Source of the DNA: Desulfobacca sp.
GTDB lineage: Bacteria; Desulfobacterota; Desulfobaccia; Desulfobaccales; Desulfobaccaceae
NCBI GenBank assembly: GCA_020725545.1
Contig: DYEV01000008.1
Location: 124,001-188,000, forward strand
Direction: 5' to 3'
DNA length: 64,000 bases
Of this stretch, positions 9,931-19,236 are shown piece by piece. Position 1 is the stretch's first letter; each line of letters starts with the position of its first letter. The position numbers and the translations under genes are program-made. The notes beneath the pieces are model-generated. The model ran no database searches. It had not been told where the DNA came from and saw nothing but the letters and a program-made list of their open reading frames with translations.

Positions 9931-9990
9931 GAGGGGCGGGCACGGAGGCCCGCTGCGTTAGTGGAATTTTCTAACCACTGACCACCGTAT
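9931..9990 (+). repeat. composite REP-like repeat R2 copy A (GC palindrome + ggaattttct + heptads)
   Basis: gaggggcgggcacggaggcccgctgcgttagtggaattttctaaccactgaccaccg; same layout as 28863-28942. Confidence 0.75.
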
Positions 9991-10003
9991 TTTCTGGCAA
10001 CTG

Positions 10004-10037
10004 AAAAAAAACAGGGGAGACGTTTATGCCTCCCCTG
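10004..10037 (-). terminator. rho-independent terminator candidate for the minus-strand HU gene
   Basis: Minus strand: CAGGGGAG-loop-CTCCCCTG stem immediately followed by T8. Confidence 0.75.
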
Positions 10038-10182
10038 CTGCTCACCCTCCAGATCTGCAATGCTGCCGACCTGCTCCCCTTGATAAAGATACTGCTAACA
10101 AATTTTCCTTTCCGCCACCCCTGCAGAGGTAAGCGCAGTCCCCCTGCCAACCCTTAACCTTCGGCGGTCAATACCTCTGCCG

Positions 10183-10461
10183 TTATTTGATGGTGTCCTT
10201 TAAAGATTTGCCGGGCTTAAATTTTACCACTTTTGTAGCAGCAATCTTGATGGGTTCACCGGTCTGGGGGTTGCGGCCTTCCCGTTCTTTTCGCTCTGTG
10301 ACCGTAAAAGTGCCGAAGCCGGCCAGGGAAATGCGGCCCTGCGTTTGCAGCACATCCGTTACCGTCTTGACAAAGGCGTTGAGGGTTTTTTCCACGTCGG
10401 CCTTTTTGACCTGCCCCGCGGCTGCGATCTGCGCAATTAATTCTCCCTTGGTCATAACCAC
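10183..10461 (-). CDS. HU/IHF family DNA-binding protein
   Basis: 92 aa MTKGELIAQIAAAGQVKKADVEKTLNAFVKTVTDVLQ...GRISLAGFGTFTVTERKEREGRNPQTGEPIKIAATKVVKFKPGKSLKD. Confidence 0.95.
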   Translation of the reverse strand: MVMTKGELIAQIAAAGQVKKADVEKTLNAFVKTVTDVLQTQGRISLAGFGTFTVTERKEREGRNPQTGEPIKIAATKVVKFKPGKSLKDTIK

Positions 10462-10839
10462 TCTCCCTTCCTATAGATAAGTACTAAGAATTATAAGGTT
10501 TTCAAGCCCCCAAACCCTGTGTTTGGCCCTGGGCACAGCCGACGCCACGCTCCCCAAAAAAAGTTCTGGTATGGTTTTGTCGCCCGGCAGGAGACAACTA
10601 ATGTGAATTATTGCTAGTATAAAGCCGTAAATTTGTTTATCCATAGCATAGATACTATAAATTTGACAATAAAAAATTACATTTTTCCAGGGTTGCCTGA
10701 AAATTTTTTCCATGGTTTGTGGGGTTGGCAGGCGCACCGATCCTGACAACAGTCTCTAATGTCTCCGGCGTCGGTCTTTGAGCCGCGCTTGTCAGCCAAG
10801 GCTTATCCTGAGAAGCCATCCGACACCGGCTTCGGCAAG

Positions 10840-11937
10840 TTAAACAGAGGTTTTATAAAGGGTCAGAATTCCGGCCAGACCAAAGGTGATATTGGCCAGC
10901 CAGGCGGCAACCGAGATGGGCAGGACGCCAACTTGGCCCAAAGAAAGGAGAAAACTGAACAGCAGCCAATAGACAAAGACTAAGGCGATACCCACAGCAA
11001 TACTTAGCGGGATATTACTGTCTTCCTGCCAGAAGATAAGCGCGCCGCCGATGAGGGTAACGATCAACGGCGTGAGCGCCATGGCAATCCGACTGTGCAA
11101 CTCTACCCAATAGGGACGTGAATCGTAGCCATCCCGTTCCAGCCGCAAAATATAACGATGCAGATCGGCCCCGGTCATCTCCGTTACTTTCCGTTCCAGA
11201 TTGGCAAAGTCTTCCGGTCTCTCCGTCAAGACAATGGTGCGGGTTTTAAAGGTTTCACCGATGACGGTACCATGGGCGCCAAAAGATTGCACCTGGCCGT
11301 CAAAAAAGAGCCAATTTTTGCCGGTCCACTGGGCCTGCCGGGCGGCCACAAGCTGGATAAGGTGAAAATGGGAATCAAAGACATAGATCCGGACATCACC
11401 CATCGTCTTAGTATCTTTCCGGAAATCGGTGATGTTAAGAATGACCCGATCACCTTTATACCAAATATACTTCAATTCAATGAGCTCCCGGACCGGCTTT
11501 TTGTCTACTTTGGTCTCCCAGATCGTGTTGATCTTCTGGGTCAACAAGGGATTTACATAAAGGTTGAGGATCAAGAGGAGGATGGCCAAGGCCAGGGAGA
11601 TGGCCAGGATGGGGTGCAGCAGGCGGACCAGATTGATGCCGGCACATTTGATGGCAATGGTCTCCTTATGGCGGGAGAGCAGCCCAAAGGTTATAATGAC
11701 CGCTAAAATGACCGCCGCCGGTAATACTTGGGCTGCGGCCACCGGCAATTTAGCGGCAAAGTATTCGACGATGGTCCGGAAGCCGATCTGGGCCCGCAGC
11801 AGGCGGTCAATCTTCTCAAAAAAATCGATGAGCAGATAAATGCTGACAAAGGCCGCCAGGGTCAGGGCAAAATTCCGGCTGAATTCTTTGGCCACATAAC
11901 GGCACAACAATTGTAGCCGGCAGAGAGCGAAGCGCAA
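10840..11937 (-). CDS. LptF/LptG-type (YjgP/YjgQ) permease
   Basis: 365 aa; RYVAKEFSRNFALTLAAFVSIYLLIDFFEKID... with N- and C-terminal TM bundles separated by a periplasmic domain. Confidence 0.85.
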   Translation of the reverse strand: MRFALCRLQLLCRYVAKEFSRNFALTLAAFVSIYLLIDFFEKIDRLLRAQIGFRTIVEYFAAKLPVAAAQVLPAAVILAVIITFGLLSRHKETIAIKCAGINLVRLLHPILAISLALAILLLILNLYVNPLLTQKINTIWETKVDKKPVRELIELKYIWYKGDRVILNITDFRKDTKTMGDVRIYVFDSHFHLIQLVAARQAQWTGKNWLFFDGQVQSFGAHGTVIGETFKTRTIVLTERPEDFANLERKVTEMTGADLHRYILRLERDGYDSRPYWVELHSRIAMALTPLIVTLIGGALIFWQEDSNIPLSIAVGIALVFVYWLLFSFLLSLGQVGVLPISVAAWLANITFGLAGILTLYKTSV

Positions 11938-11984
11938 CCTGGTCTCCTTATTTGCCGTGGTTATGCTGAGGGTTTATCAGGCCT

Positions 11985-12875
11985 ATGCACATTGGCATGC
12001 ACCTATCCATCGCTGGCGGCCTGCCCACGTCTCTGGCTCGGGCCCACTCGTTGGGCTGCAGCGCTCTGCAGATTTTTGTGCAAAATCCTCGCGCCTGGGG
12101 CTGGCGGCCGGTGCCGACCGAGGAGATCGCCAGCTTTCGGGAGAACCGGCGGCGGTACGGTATCAATGTTATCGCGGCTCACCTGTCCTATCTGCCCAAC
12201 CTGGCGGCCAACGACGAGCCCTTGTATCGACGGTCCTGGGAGCGGTTGCGGGCGGAACTGGCCCTGGCCCAAGCCCTGGGCTTGGATTACCTGGTCTGCC
12301 ATCCAGGCCATGCCGTCGATCCGGAGGAGGGGCGGCAGCGTCTTATCTCCGGGCTCCATGACGCGGTTAGCGCCCTGCCACCCCCGCCGCTGATCCTGCT
12401 GGAGAACACCGCAGGTCAGAAAAATGAATTGGGGGCCAGCCTCACCGCCTTGGGTGAAATTCTTGCCCTCTGTCAGGGGTCCGTGGGCCTCTGTCTAGAC
12501 ACCGCGCATGCCTTTGCGGCCGGCTATAACCTGCGCCAGGTCAAACACCGCCGCCGGCTGGGCCGGGAACTCGCCGCCGGACCGGGTCTGGCAGCCCTGC
12601 AGCTCATCCATCTCAATGATTCCCTCTATCCCTGCGGCTCCCGGCGGGACCGCCACTGGCACCTGGGCCAAGGCCACATCGGCCGGTCGGGTCTCCAGAA
12701 ATTCTTATGTGAATACGCCGCTGCTACCGCAGCAGTTATCTTAGAAACCCCCAAAAAAGAACCCGCCGATGATCCTCGCAACCTGGCGCTGGCTAAAGAC
12801 CTGGCCGCCAGCCTGGTTAGGAAAACTCCAGCAGTGAGACCCCCAAAGCCGGATCCAGGCGCCGGCAGACGGTAG
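11985..12875 (+). CDS. nfo: deoxyribonuclease IV (AP endonuclease IV family)
   Basis: HIGMHLSIAGGLPTSLARAHSLGCSALQIFVQNPRAW; CLDTAHAFAAGYNL; LIHLNDS; HWHLGQGHIG. Confidence 0.92.
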   Translation: MHIGMHLSIAGGLPTSLARAHSLGCSALQIFVQNPRAWGWRPVPTEEIASFRENRRRYGINVIAAHLSYLPNLAANDEPLYRRSWERLRAELALAQALGLDYLVCHPGHAVDPEEGRQRLISGLHDAVSALPPPPLILLENTAGQKNELGASLTALGEILALCQGSVGLCLDTAHAFAAGYNLRQVKHRRRLGRELAAGPGLAALQLIHLNDSLYPCGSRRDRHWHLGQGHIGRSGLQKFLCEYAAATAAVILETPKKEPADDPRNLALAKDLAASLVRKTPAVRPPKPDPGAGRR

Positions 12876-13254
12876 GGCCGGTCAGCTCCAGGACCAGGAT
12901 TTCGGCCACTAGATACACCTCATTCTCCCGGCGCAGACATCCCGTCAGGGTGGCCTCCCCTTTGCCTAAGGCGCCATGCAGATGCAGTTTGGGGGTATCT
13001 GCCTCCCAGAAGAGATTGCCCAGACCGAGAATCTCCCAACCCTGGGAAAAGGCCTGCCAGACCGGCACCGGCGGCAATTCCGGCAGGGCCGGACCGCTGA
13101 CCAATTGGCCCTGTTTCAGGGCACCCAGGAAAAACAGCCAGGCCGCCCGCACCTGTTGGCTGCTGGCAAAGTGCGCAATCTCCTGCACCAGATCATCGCC
13201 ATGGGCCATTTTGAGGAGAAAAAGTCGTCCCAGCTTGGCTTCGTGAACCTCCAT
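12817..13254 (-). CDS. PPC/DUF296 domain protein
   Basis: Internal ATG at 13254 gives MEVHEAKLGRLFLLKMAHGDDLVQEIAHFASSQQVRAAWLFFLGALKQGQL...; PLHLHGALGKGEATLTGCL-like core. Confidence 0.8.
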   Translation of the reverse strand: MEVHEAKLGRLFLLKMAHGDDLVQEIAHFASSQQVRAAWLFFLGALKQGQLVSGPALPELPPVPVWQAFSQGWEILGLGNLFWEADTPKLHLHGALGKGEATLTGCLRRENEVYLVAEILVLELTGPTVCRRLDPALGVSLLEFS

Positions 13255-13572
13255 GCTCTCTGCTCCGCACGCGCCGGCAAGGGCGCCGATCTCTATTAAA
13301 TTGATTGAATTTACTTCTTTTGACAAAAAGTGCAACTCATTTTCGGACGTTATCCCTTGGTGCCGAGATTTGCGAGGCTGCCTGCCCCAGGCGGGAGTGC
13401 GCCGGGGACTTCTGCCGCCGAAAATTGGTTGTCTGGCGGCCGCGCCCATGGTAGCTTAATATATATATGGGAAAAAATCTGCAACTGCACCAATCAACAC
13501 CTTCCCTGGTCCACAGGGCCACGGCGGTGCGAGGCCAGCTGCCGCCAGACAAAGGAGATGGTCGTCGTTATC

Positions 13573-14547
13573 ATGTCCTCTCCTCCTGAAACCACGGGGT
13601 TGGCTGAGGCTGCCGAGAGTCCATGGGTGCGGACGGCCCGCACGCTAGTGCGTTTTTACCTCTGCCGTTTTCCGCTCCGCAATGGTAAAGGCCGTGTGTA
13701 TCGGACCTTCCAGGAGAGCCTGCTGCCCCCCCAACGCTGGCAGACCATCACGGTGCGCCAGGGGTTTCGTCTGCGTTTGGACCTCATGGACCCGGCCCAA
13801 CGGCAGGTCTATTTTTTCGGCGAATACGATGAACGGCATGAGATCCGGCTGCTCCAGCGGCTTCTGCGGCCGGGGGATTGTTTCTGGGATGTGGGCGCCA
13901 ACATCGGTTATTATACGCTGACAGCCGCTGGTCTGGTGGGGTCGGCGGGACGGGTGGTGGCCTTTGAGCCGGCCGCCCCCGCCTGGCAGGCTTTGAACGA
14001 GAATGTGGCCCTGAACCCGAGCCGCGCGGTGCGGTTAGTGCGCCTAGCCCTGTCGGACCACAGCGGTCAGGCCATCTTGCACCGCCGCGCGGCTTATGCC
14101 GACGGCGGCGCCAGCTTGATTCTCCGGCATGGTTACCACCAGGAGACGGAAACAGTGGCCACTCTGTCGCTGGATGACTTCCTGGCCCAATCAGGGGAAC
14201 CACCCCCCACCTTTTTGAAGATTGATGTGGAAGGTCATGAGGCCCGCGTCCTGGCCGGTGCCCACCGGCTGCTGGCAGGTCCACAACCGCCCCTCATACT
14301 GATTGAAATGAATGACCCGGCCGGCATTAGCGAGCTGCTCCAACGAGCCGGCTACCAGGGAGCCTATCTGCACCGTCGGCGCTGGCACTGCACAGACGAG
14401 CCCCTCAGCGCTCCCTCCCGGAATATGCTGTGGTTTCGACCCGATTTCTCCTGGCAGCGAGAACGCTTGCCTTTCCTCGGCCTCTGTGCCTGCACCATGA
14501 TGGGCCCGGGCTGCCGGTCTGAGACGGCGGCGCTGCCCAACAAATAA
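13573..14547 (+). CDS. FkbM-family methyltransferase
   Basis: DVGANIGYYTLTAAGLVGSAGRVVAFEPAAPAWQALNENVALN; FLKIDVEGHEARVLAGA. Start chosen inside ORF 13330..14547; 13558 is also possible. Confidence 0.82.
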   Translation: MSSPPETTGLAEAAESPWVRTARTLVRFYLCRFPLRNGKGRVYRTFQESLLPPQRWQTITVRQGFRLRLDLMDPAQRQVYFFGEYDERHEIRLLQRLLRPGDCFWDVGANIGYYTLTAAGLVGSAGRVVAFEPAAPAWQALNENVALNPSRAVRLVRLALSDHSGQAILHRRAAYADGGASLILRHGYHQETETVATLSLDDFLAQSGEPPPTFLKIDVEGHEARVLAGAHRLLAGPQPPLILIEMNDPAGISELLQRAGYQGAYLHRRRWHCTDEPLSAPSRNMLWFRPDFSWQRERLPFLGLCACTMMGPGCRSETAALPNK

Positions 14548-14676
14548 AGCTTGAAATCATCCCAAGAAAATGCTTATAGTTATAAAATTGTGGTATGGTT
14601 TGTGCTCCTGATAAGAAAACTGGCCAAGCCGAGCCACATCCCGCACCACTCCCAATGAATTCCCCAACAGAGGACC

Positions 14677-15555
14677 ATGGCAACAGAATTTTCAGTAATT
14701 ATCCCCTGCTTTAACGAAGGGCAGGCCATCGCCCGGGTTGTCCACGACCTGAAAGACTTTTTGGATCAGCAGGCCAACGGGCTTTTTGAGATTATTGTGG
14801 TGGACGATGGCTCCACGGACAACACCCCTGTGGTCCTTCAGGACGTGCCCGGCATCCGGGTCCATCGCCATCCTGTCAACCGGGGCTACGGCGCCTCCAT
14901 TAAAACCGGCATTCGCCTGGCCGCAGGACAGTTTGTGGCCACCTATGACGGCGACGGGCAGCATAACCCGGCCGATCTCTGGCGCCTCTGCCAGAAGATC
15001 CAGCAGGAGGATTGGGCCTTGGTGGTGGGCGCCCGGACCAAGCTGCTGCACAGTTCCCTGTGGCGCATGCCCGGCAAGTGGGCTCTGGGATGGCTGGCCA
15101 ATTTCCTCAGCCGTACCAAGATCCCCGATCTCAATTCCGGCCTCCGGGTCTTCCGCCGGGAGGTCATCAGCCGCTACCTGCATCTGTGCGCCGAACGCTT
15201 CTCCTTTTCCACCACCAGCACTCTAATCGTCATGAACCGGGGCTATGCCGTGGCCTATGAACCCATTCAGGTGAACAGCCGGCAGGGCAAGAGCACCGTC
15301 AGCCTGATGACCGGCTATGAGACCTTCCTGTTGATTCTGCGGGTGGTCCTTATGTTTGATCCCCTGCGGGTGTTTGTCCCGGCCAGCCTGCTTTTGGTCA
15401 TCAGCGGCATCCTGTTGGGCATCTACCCCTATTTTATTCTCAAAAAGGGCCTGACCACCGGCTCCCTCCTGGTCATTCTGGCCGGCATTCTGGTCTTTTT
15501 TTTCGGCCTCCTGGCGGATCAGATCTCCGCCTTGCGCAAAGAAAAATATGAATAA
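14677..15555 (+). CDS. GT2 family polyprenyl-phosphate glycosyltransferase (DPM1/GtrB-like) with C-terminal TM helices
   Basis: FSVIIPCFNEGQAIARVV; EIIVVDDGSTDNT; VATYDGDGQHNPADL; SGLRVFRRE; hydrophobic C-terminus. Confidence 0.88.
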   Translation: MATEFSVIIPCFNEGQAIARVVHDLKDFLDQQANGLFEIIVVDDGSTDNTPVVLQDVPGIRVHRHPVNRGYGASIKTGIRLAAGQFVATYDGDGQHNPADLWRLCQKIQQEDWALVVGARTKLLHSSLWRMPGKWALGWLANFLSRTKIPDLNSGLRVFRREVISRYLHLCAERFSFSTTSTLIVMNRGYAVAYEPIQVNSRQGKSTVSLMTGYETFLLILRVVLMFDPLRVFVPASLLLVISGILLGIYPYFILKKGLTTGSLLVILAGILVFFFGLLADQISALRKEKYE

Positions 15556-15588
15556 GCAACTGCCAATGGTGCCTCCGGGTAGAGTTGT

Positions 15589-17490
15589 ATGTGCGGCATC
15601 TGCGGCTTAATCACAAGTGCGGCGCCCGTCCGCGAGACCGAAATCCGGGCCATGCGGGAGGTCCTGGCGCATCGGGGGCCGGACAGTTGGGGCTTGTGGA
15701 CTTCCGGCCAAGCCGGTCTGGGGCATCGGCGGCTAAGCATCATCGATCTATCCACTGCGGCCAGCCAACCCCTGTTGAATGAAACCGGCCGCATCGCTCT
15801 GGTCTTCAACGGCGAAATTTATAATTTTCAGCCCCTGCAACATCTCCTGGAGACGAAGGGCCACGTCTTCCGCTCCCGTTCCGATTCCGAGGTCATTGTC
15901 CATGCCTATGAAGAGTTCGGTGTAGACTGCCTCCAGCAGTTCCGGGGCATGTTTGCCTTTGCCCTCTGGGACCAGGACCGGCAGCGCCTTTTTGCGGCCC
16001 GGGACCGCCTGGGCAAAAAACCCTTTTTCTATTGCCAGCAGGGTGATGCCATCGCTTTCGGTTCGGAAATCAAGGCCATCCTGGCCCTGCCGAACGTCCC
16101 GCGGGAGATTGCTTGGGACAGTCTGGGCTTTTATCTCTCCCTGAATTATACTCCGGCGCCGGCCACGCTGTTCCGGGGCATCCGGCAGTTGGAGCCGGGC
16201 CAGTATCTCCTCTGGGAAAATGGTCAGCTGACCATCCGAGAATATTGGGACCTGGCCATGCCGCCAACCGTGGCCGCGGTGCCCAGCGCCCAAGTGTTAG
16301 AGGAGTTTACCGACGTCTGGCAAGAGGCCGTGCGTCTGCGGCTCATCAGCGATGTGCCCGTGGGGGCGTTTTTAAGCGGCGGCTTGGACTCGGCCGCCGT
16401 GGTTAGCACCGCCGCGGCCCTGTACCCTGGCCGACTCAAGACCTTCAGCATCGGCTTCGGCGAAAAGAGCTATGACGAGCGCGCCTACGCCCGGCAGGTA
16501 GCCCGGCGCTGGCAGACCGAGCATCACGAGATCATGGTGACCCCCCAGGTGGAGGACATTCTGCCCCGGCTGGTCTGGCACGGCGAGGAGCCCACCGCCG
16601 ACTCTTCCATGGTGCCGGTGTATTATCTGGCTCAGTTTGCCGCGCAAAACGTCAAAGTGGTCCTGACCGGCGACGGCGCCGATGAAATTCTGGCCGGCTA
16701 CCCCACCTACCAGGCCCATTATCTCTTGCGGTGGCTCCAGGCCTTGCCGCAACCCGTCCAAAAGGGCCTCTGGCGCCTGGCCCAGACCCTGCCGGTGTCC
16801 CATCGCAAGGTCAGCCTGGATTTTAAACTCAAACGGCTGACCGCGGCTCTGGCCTGGAACCTGGACTATGCCCATTATTCCTGGCGCCGCATCTGGGCCC
16901 CCGAGGAGATGGCCAACCTCCTGCCCGGGCTGCAGGTCGCAGAAGCCTACCATCTTTACCAACATTGGCTGGACCGGGCCGGGCAGACCAGTTCCTTGAA
17001 CCGCATGCTTTATGCCGACACCCGCTTTTATCTGCCCAACGACATGCTGGTCAAGGTGGACCGCATGACCATGGCCCACGGCCTAGAGGCCCGCTCCCCC
17101 TTTCTGGATCACGTCCTGGTGGAACTGGCCGCCCGCCTGCCCGAAGCCTGGAAACTCAAAGGCCTGGTCTGGAAAAAATACCTGCTGCGTCGGCTGCTCC
17201 AGGATCAAGTGCCCCCGGCCATCCGCTGGCAGACCAAACGGGGCTTCAATGTGCCCGTGGGCCTGTGGTTCAAGGGCGAACTGCGGGATTTCTGCCATGC
17301 CCATCTCCAGCAACTGCACCATCTAGGCTGCTTTGCCATGGACTATGTGGAAACCGTCTGGCAGCAGCATCAGCGGGATGAGAGGGACTGGAGCCACCAC
17401 CTTTGGGGGCTGTTGATCCTGTCGCTGTGGTGGCAGACCTTTTTCGGGTCCTCGGGAACGCCTTCTCAAGGGCACAAATTCGTGATATAA
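15589..17490 (+). CDS. asnB: asparagine synthetase (glutamine-hydrolysing)-type amidotransferase
   Basis: MCGICGLI N-terminal Cys; HRGPDSWG; GHRRLSIIDLS; VPVGAFLSGGLDSAAVV PP-loop; MAHGLEARSPFLDH. Confidence 0.92.
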   Translation: MCGICGLITSAAPVRETEIRAMREVLAHRGPDSWGLWTSGQAGLGHRRLSIIDLSTAASQPLLNETGRIALVFNGEIYNFQPLQHLLETKGHVFRSRSDSEVIVHAYEEFGVDCLQQFRGMFAFALWDQDRQRLFAARDRLGKKPFFYCQQGDAIAFGSEIKAILALPNVPREIAWDSLGFYLSLNYTPAPATLFRGIRQLEPGQYLLWENGQLTIREYWDLAMPPTVAAVPSAQVLEEFTDVWQEAVRLRLISDVPVGAFLSGGLDSAAVVSTAAALYPGRLKTFSIGFGEKSYDERAYARQVARRWQTEHHEIMVTPQVEDILPRLVWHGEEPTADSSMVPVYYLAQFAAQNVKVVLTGDGADEILAGYPTYQAHYLLRWLQALPQPVQKGLWRLAQTLPVSHRKVSLDFKLKRLTAALAWNLDYAHYSWRRIWAPEEMANLLPGLQVAEAYHLYQHWLDRAGQTSSLNRMLYADTRFYLPNDMLVKVDRMTMAHGLEARSPFLDHVLVELAARLPEAWKLKGLVWKKYLLRRLLQDQVPPAIRWQTKRGFNVPVGLWFKGELRDFCHAHLQQLHHLGCFAMDYVETVWQQHQRDERDWSHHLWGLLILSLWWQTFFGSSGTPSQGHKFVI

Positions 17491-17561
17491 AGGTTGCTGG
17501 TTTCCAGGTTTCAATTCTTGCTTGTGAATATTTGGCGCGTCGCCGGGCCCTCGCCATCGAG

Positions 17562-19022
17562 ATGACCGTCGGCTTCCCCCTTGACCGTGGAGTTATAGGT
17601 TTGAATATTTTACTTATTGAAGCGCCCTATGATTATGGGCGCATGGAAAGCATGACCAAACCCCATTTTCCCCTCGGGTTGGGGTATGTGGCCGCGTATC
17701 TGCGGCAGCAGGGACATGTGGTCCGGTTGTTGATCAAACTGACGCCGGAGGAGTTGGAGCACCAATTAACGACTTGGCAACCGCAATTGGTGGGCGTCAG
17801 TTGCATGACCCCCACCTTTCCCCAAGCCGTGGCCATCTGCCGGACCGTCAAAGAAAAGAGCGGCGCCGCCACGGTCCTGGGTGGTCCGCACGTCACCGCC
17901 TTAAAAGAAGACATCCTGGCCCTGCAGCCAGAAGTGGATTACGTGGTCTACGGCGAAGGGGAGCGGACCATCTCCGAGCTGTGCCAGGTCCTGGAGCAGG
18001 GCAATCCTGATCTGGCGGGCGTTAAAGGCTTGGTCTACCGCGGCCCGGACGGCACAATCAACGTCAATCCGCCCCGGGACCTCATCAAAGAGGTGGATTC
18101 CCTGCCCTTCCCGGCCCGGGATCTGGTGGACATGAGCCGTTTGGGCACCCACCGCTACATCGACGTGGGCCGGGTCAGCGCCACCATGATCAGCAGCCGG
18201 GGCTGCCCCTTCAAGTGCGCCTTCTGCTCCAGCCATATCACCATGGGTAAACTCTACCGCTTCCGCAGCGCCGACAACGTCCTGGCGGAAATCGACGAGC
18301 TGGTGGGCCGCTACCGGGTCAATCACGTCGCCTTTGAAGACGACACTTTTACCCTGAATCGGGACCGGGTGGAGACCATCTGCCGGGAATTGATCAACCG
18401 GCGCTACGATTTAACCTGGTATTGTCTCTCCCGGGTGGAGAGCATGGACCTGGAGTTGGCCCGCCTCATGCGCCGGGCCGGCTGCCGGCTGGTGAGCTTC
18501 GGCATCGAATCGGGCAACCCGGACATTCTTAAGAAAATCCATAAAAAGATCTCCCTGCCAGCCGCCCGCCAGGCGGTGGAGGCTTGCTACCGGGCCGGGC
18601 TGCGCAGCCAATGTACCTTTATCCTGGGATTTCCCTTCGATACCCAGCAGACTATGGCTGATACGCTGCATTTTGCCCAGGAATTGTCGCCCACCATCGC
18701 CATCTTTTTCGCCCTGGTGCCCTATCCGGGCACGGAGATGTATCGCTATCTGCCCGAATCCCTGCGGCCGCAACGGGCGGACCAGTGGCAGGATTTTGCC
18801 AACATGATCAACAATCAGGGGTATCTCAGTCTGGTGCCCGGGCTCTCCGCAGACGAACTGACCCGGCTGACGGAACAGTGGCACCTGCGCTTTTATCTGC
18901 GGCCCCGGCAGTTGTATCGCATGTTTCGGACGCTGCATTCCTGGCAGGAATTTCGCAGCTTTGCCGCCAGCGGCTGGGGTCTGGCCCAGAAAGTCTCCCG
19001 GGCCCTGCTCGGGCACGCTTGA
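17562..19022 (+). CDS. B12-binding domain radical SAM protein
   Basis: Internal start (17562 ATG or 17601 TTG, giving LNILLIEAPYDYGRME); SSRGCPFKCAFCSS (CxxxCxxC), VVYGEGERTI, FGIESGNPDIL. Confidence 0.88.
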   Translation: MTVGFPLDRGVIGLNILLIEAPYDYGRMESMTKPHFPLGLGYVAAYLRQQGHVVRLLIKLTPEELEHQLTTWQPQLVGVSCMTPTFPQAVAICRTVKEKSGAATVLGGPHVTALKEDILALQPEVDYVVYGEGERTISELCQVLEQGNPDLAGVKGLVYRGPDGTINVNPPRDLIKEVDSLPFPARDLVDMSRLGTHRYIDVGRVSATMISSRGCPFKCAFCSSHITMGKLYRFRSADNVLAEIDELVGRYRVNHVAFEDDTFTLNRDRVETICRELINRRYDLTWYCLSRVESMDLELARLMRRAGCRLVSFGIESGNPDILKKIHKKISLPAARQAVEACYRAGLRSQCTFILGFPFDTQQTMADTLHFAQELSPTIAIFFALVPYPGTEMYRYLPESLRPQRADQWQDFANMINNQGYLSLVPGLSADELTRLTEQWHLRFYLRPRQLYRMFRTLHSWQEFRSFAASGWGLAQKVSRALLGHA

Positions 19023-19033
19023 GGAGCTGGCAG

Positions 19034-19160
19034 GTTGTGGCAAAACCTCTTCTCTTATCATCCTGAACGAAATGAAGGATCCCTATCCGGATACAAAGAC
19101 AAGATTCTGCGCGGCGCTCAGAATGACATGGACTCGGCTTTCAGGGTTTTGCAACAGCTG
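19034..19160 (-). repeat. MITE-like repeat family R1, copy 1 (inverted relative to copies 2 and 3)
   Basis: Reverse complement cagctgttgcaaaaccctgaaagccg...gtcattctgagcgccgcg...aggttttgccacaac aligns with copies at 25298 and 30481; imperfect terminal inverted repeats GTTGCAAAACC/GGTTTTGCAAC. Confidence 0.85.
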
Positions 19161-19236
19161 ATGATAATTGGCCACCGGCCAATTTGGCGGAATAAATAAA
19201 AAATAGCCTTCGGCGACTTTTTTCCAAGGAACAACT

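Noticed and set aside
13330-13572. N-terminal extension of the FkbM ORF into the DUF296 upstream region
   Set aside because: The extension lacks family similarity and crosses the divergent intergenic region; 13558/13573 starts are better.
17403-17561. N-terminal extension of the first radical SAM ORF overlapping the end of asnB
   Set aside because: The B12-binding core begins at LNILLIEAPYDYG; the upstream part is the asnB 3' end read in another frame, so a start at 17562 or 17601 is more plausible.
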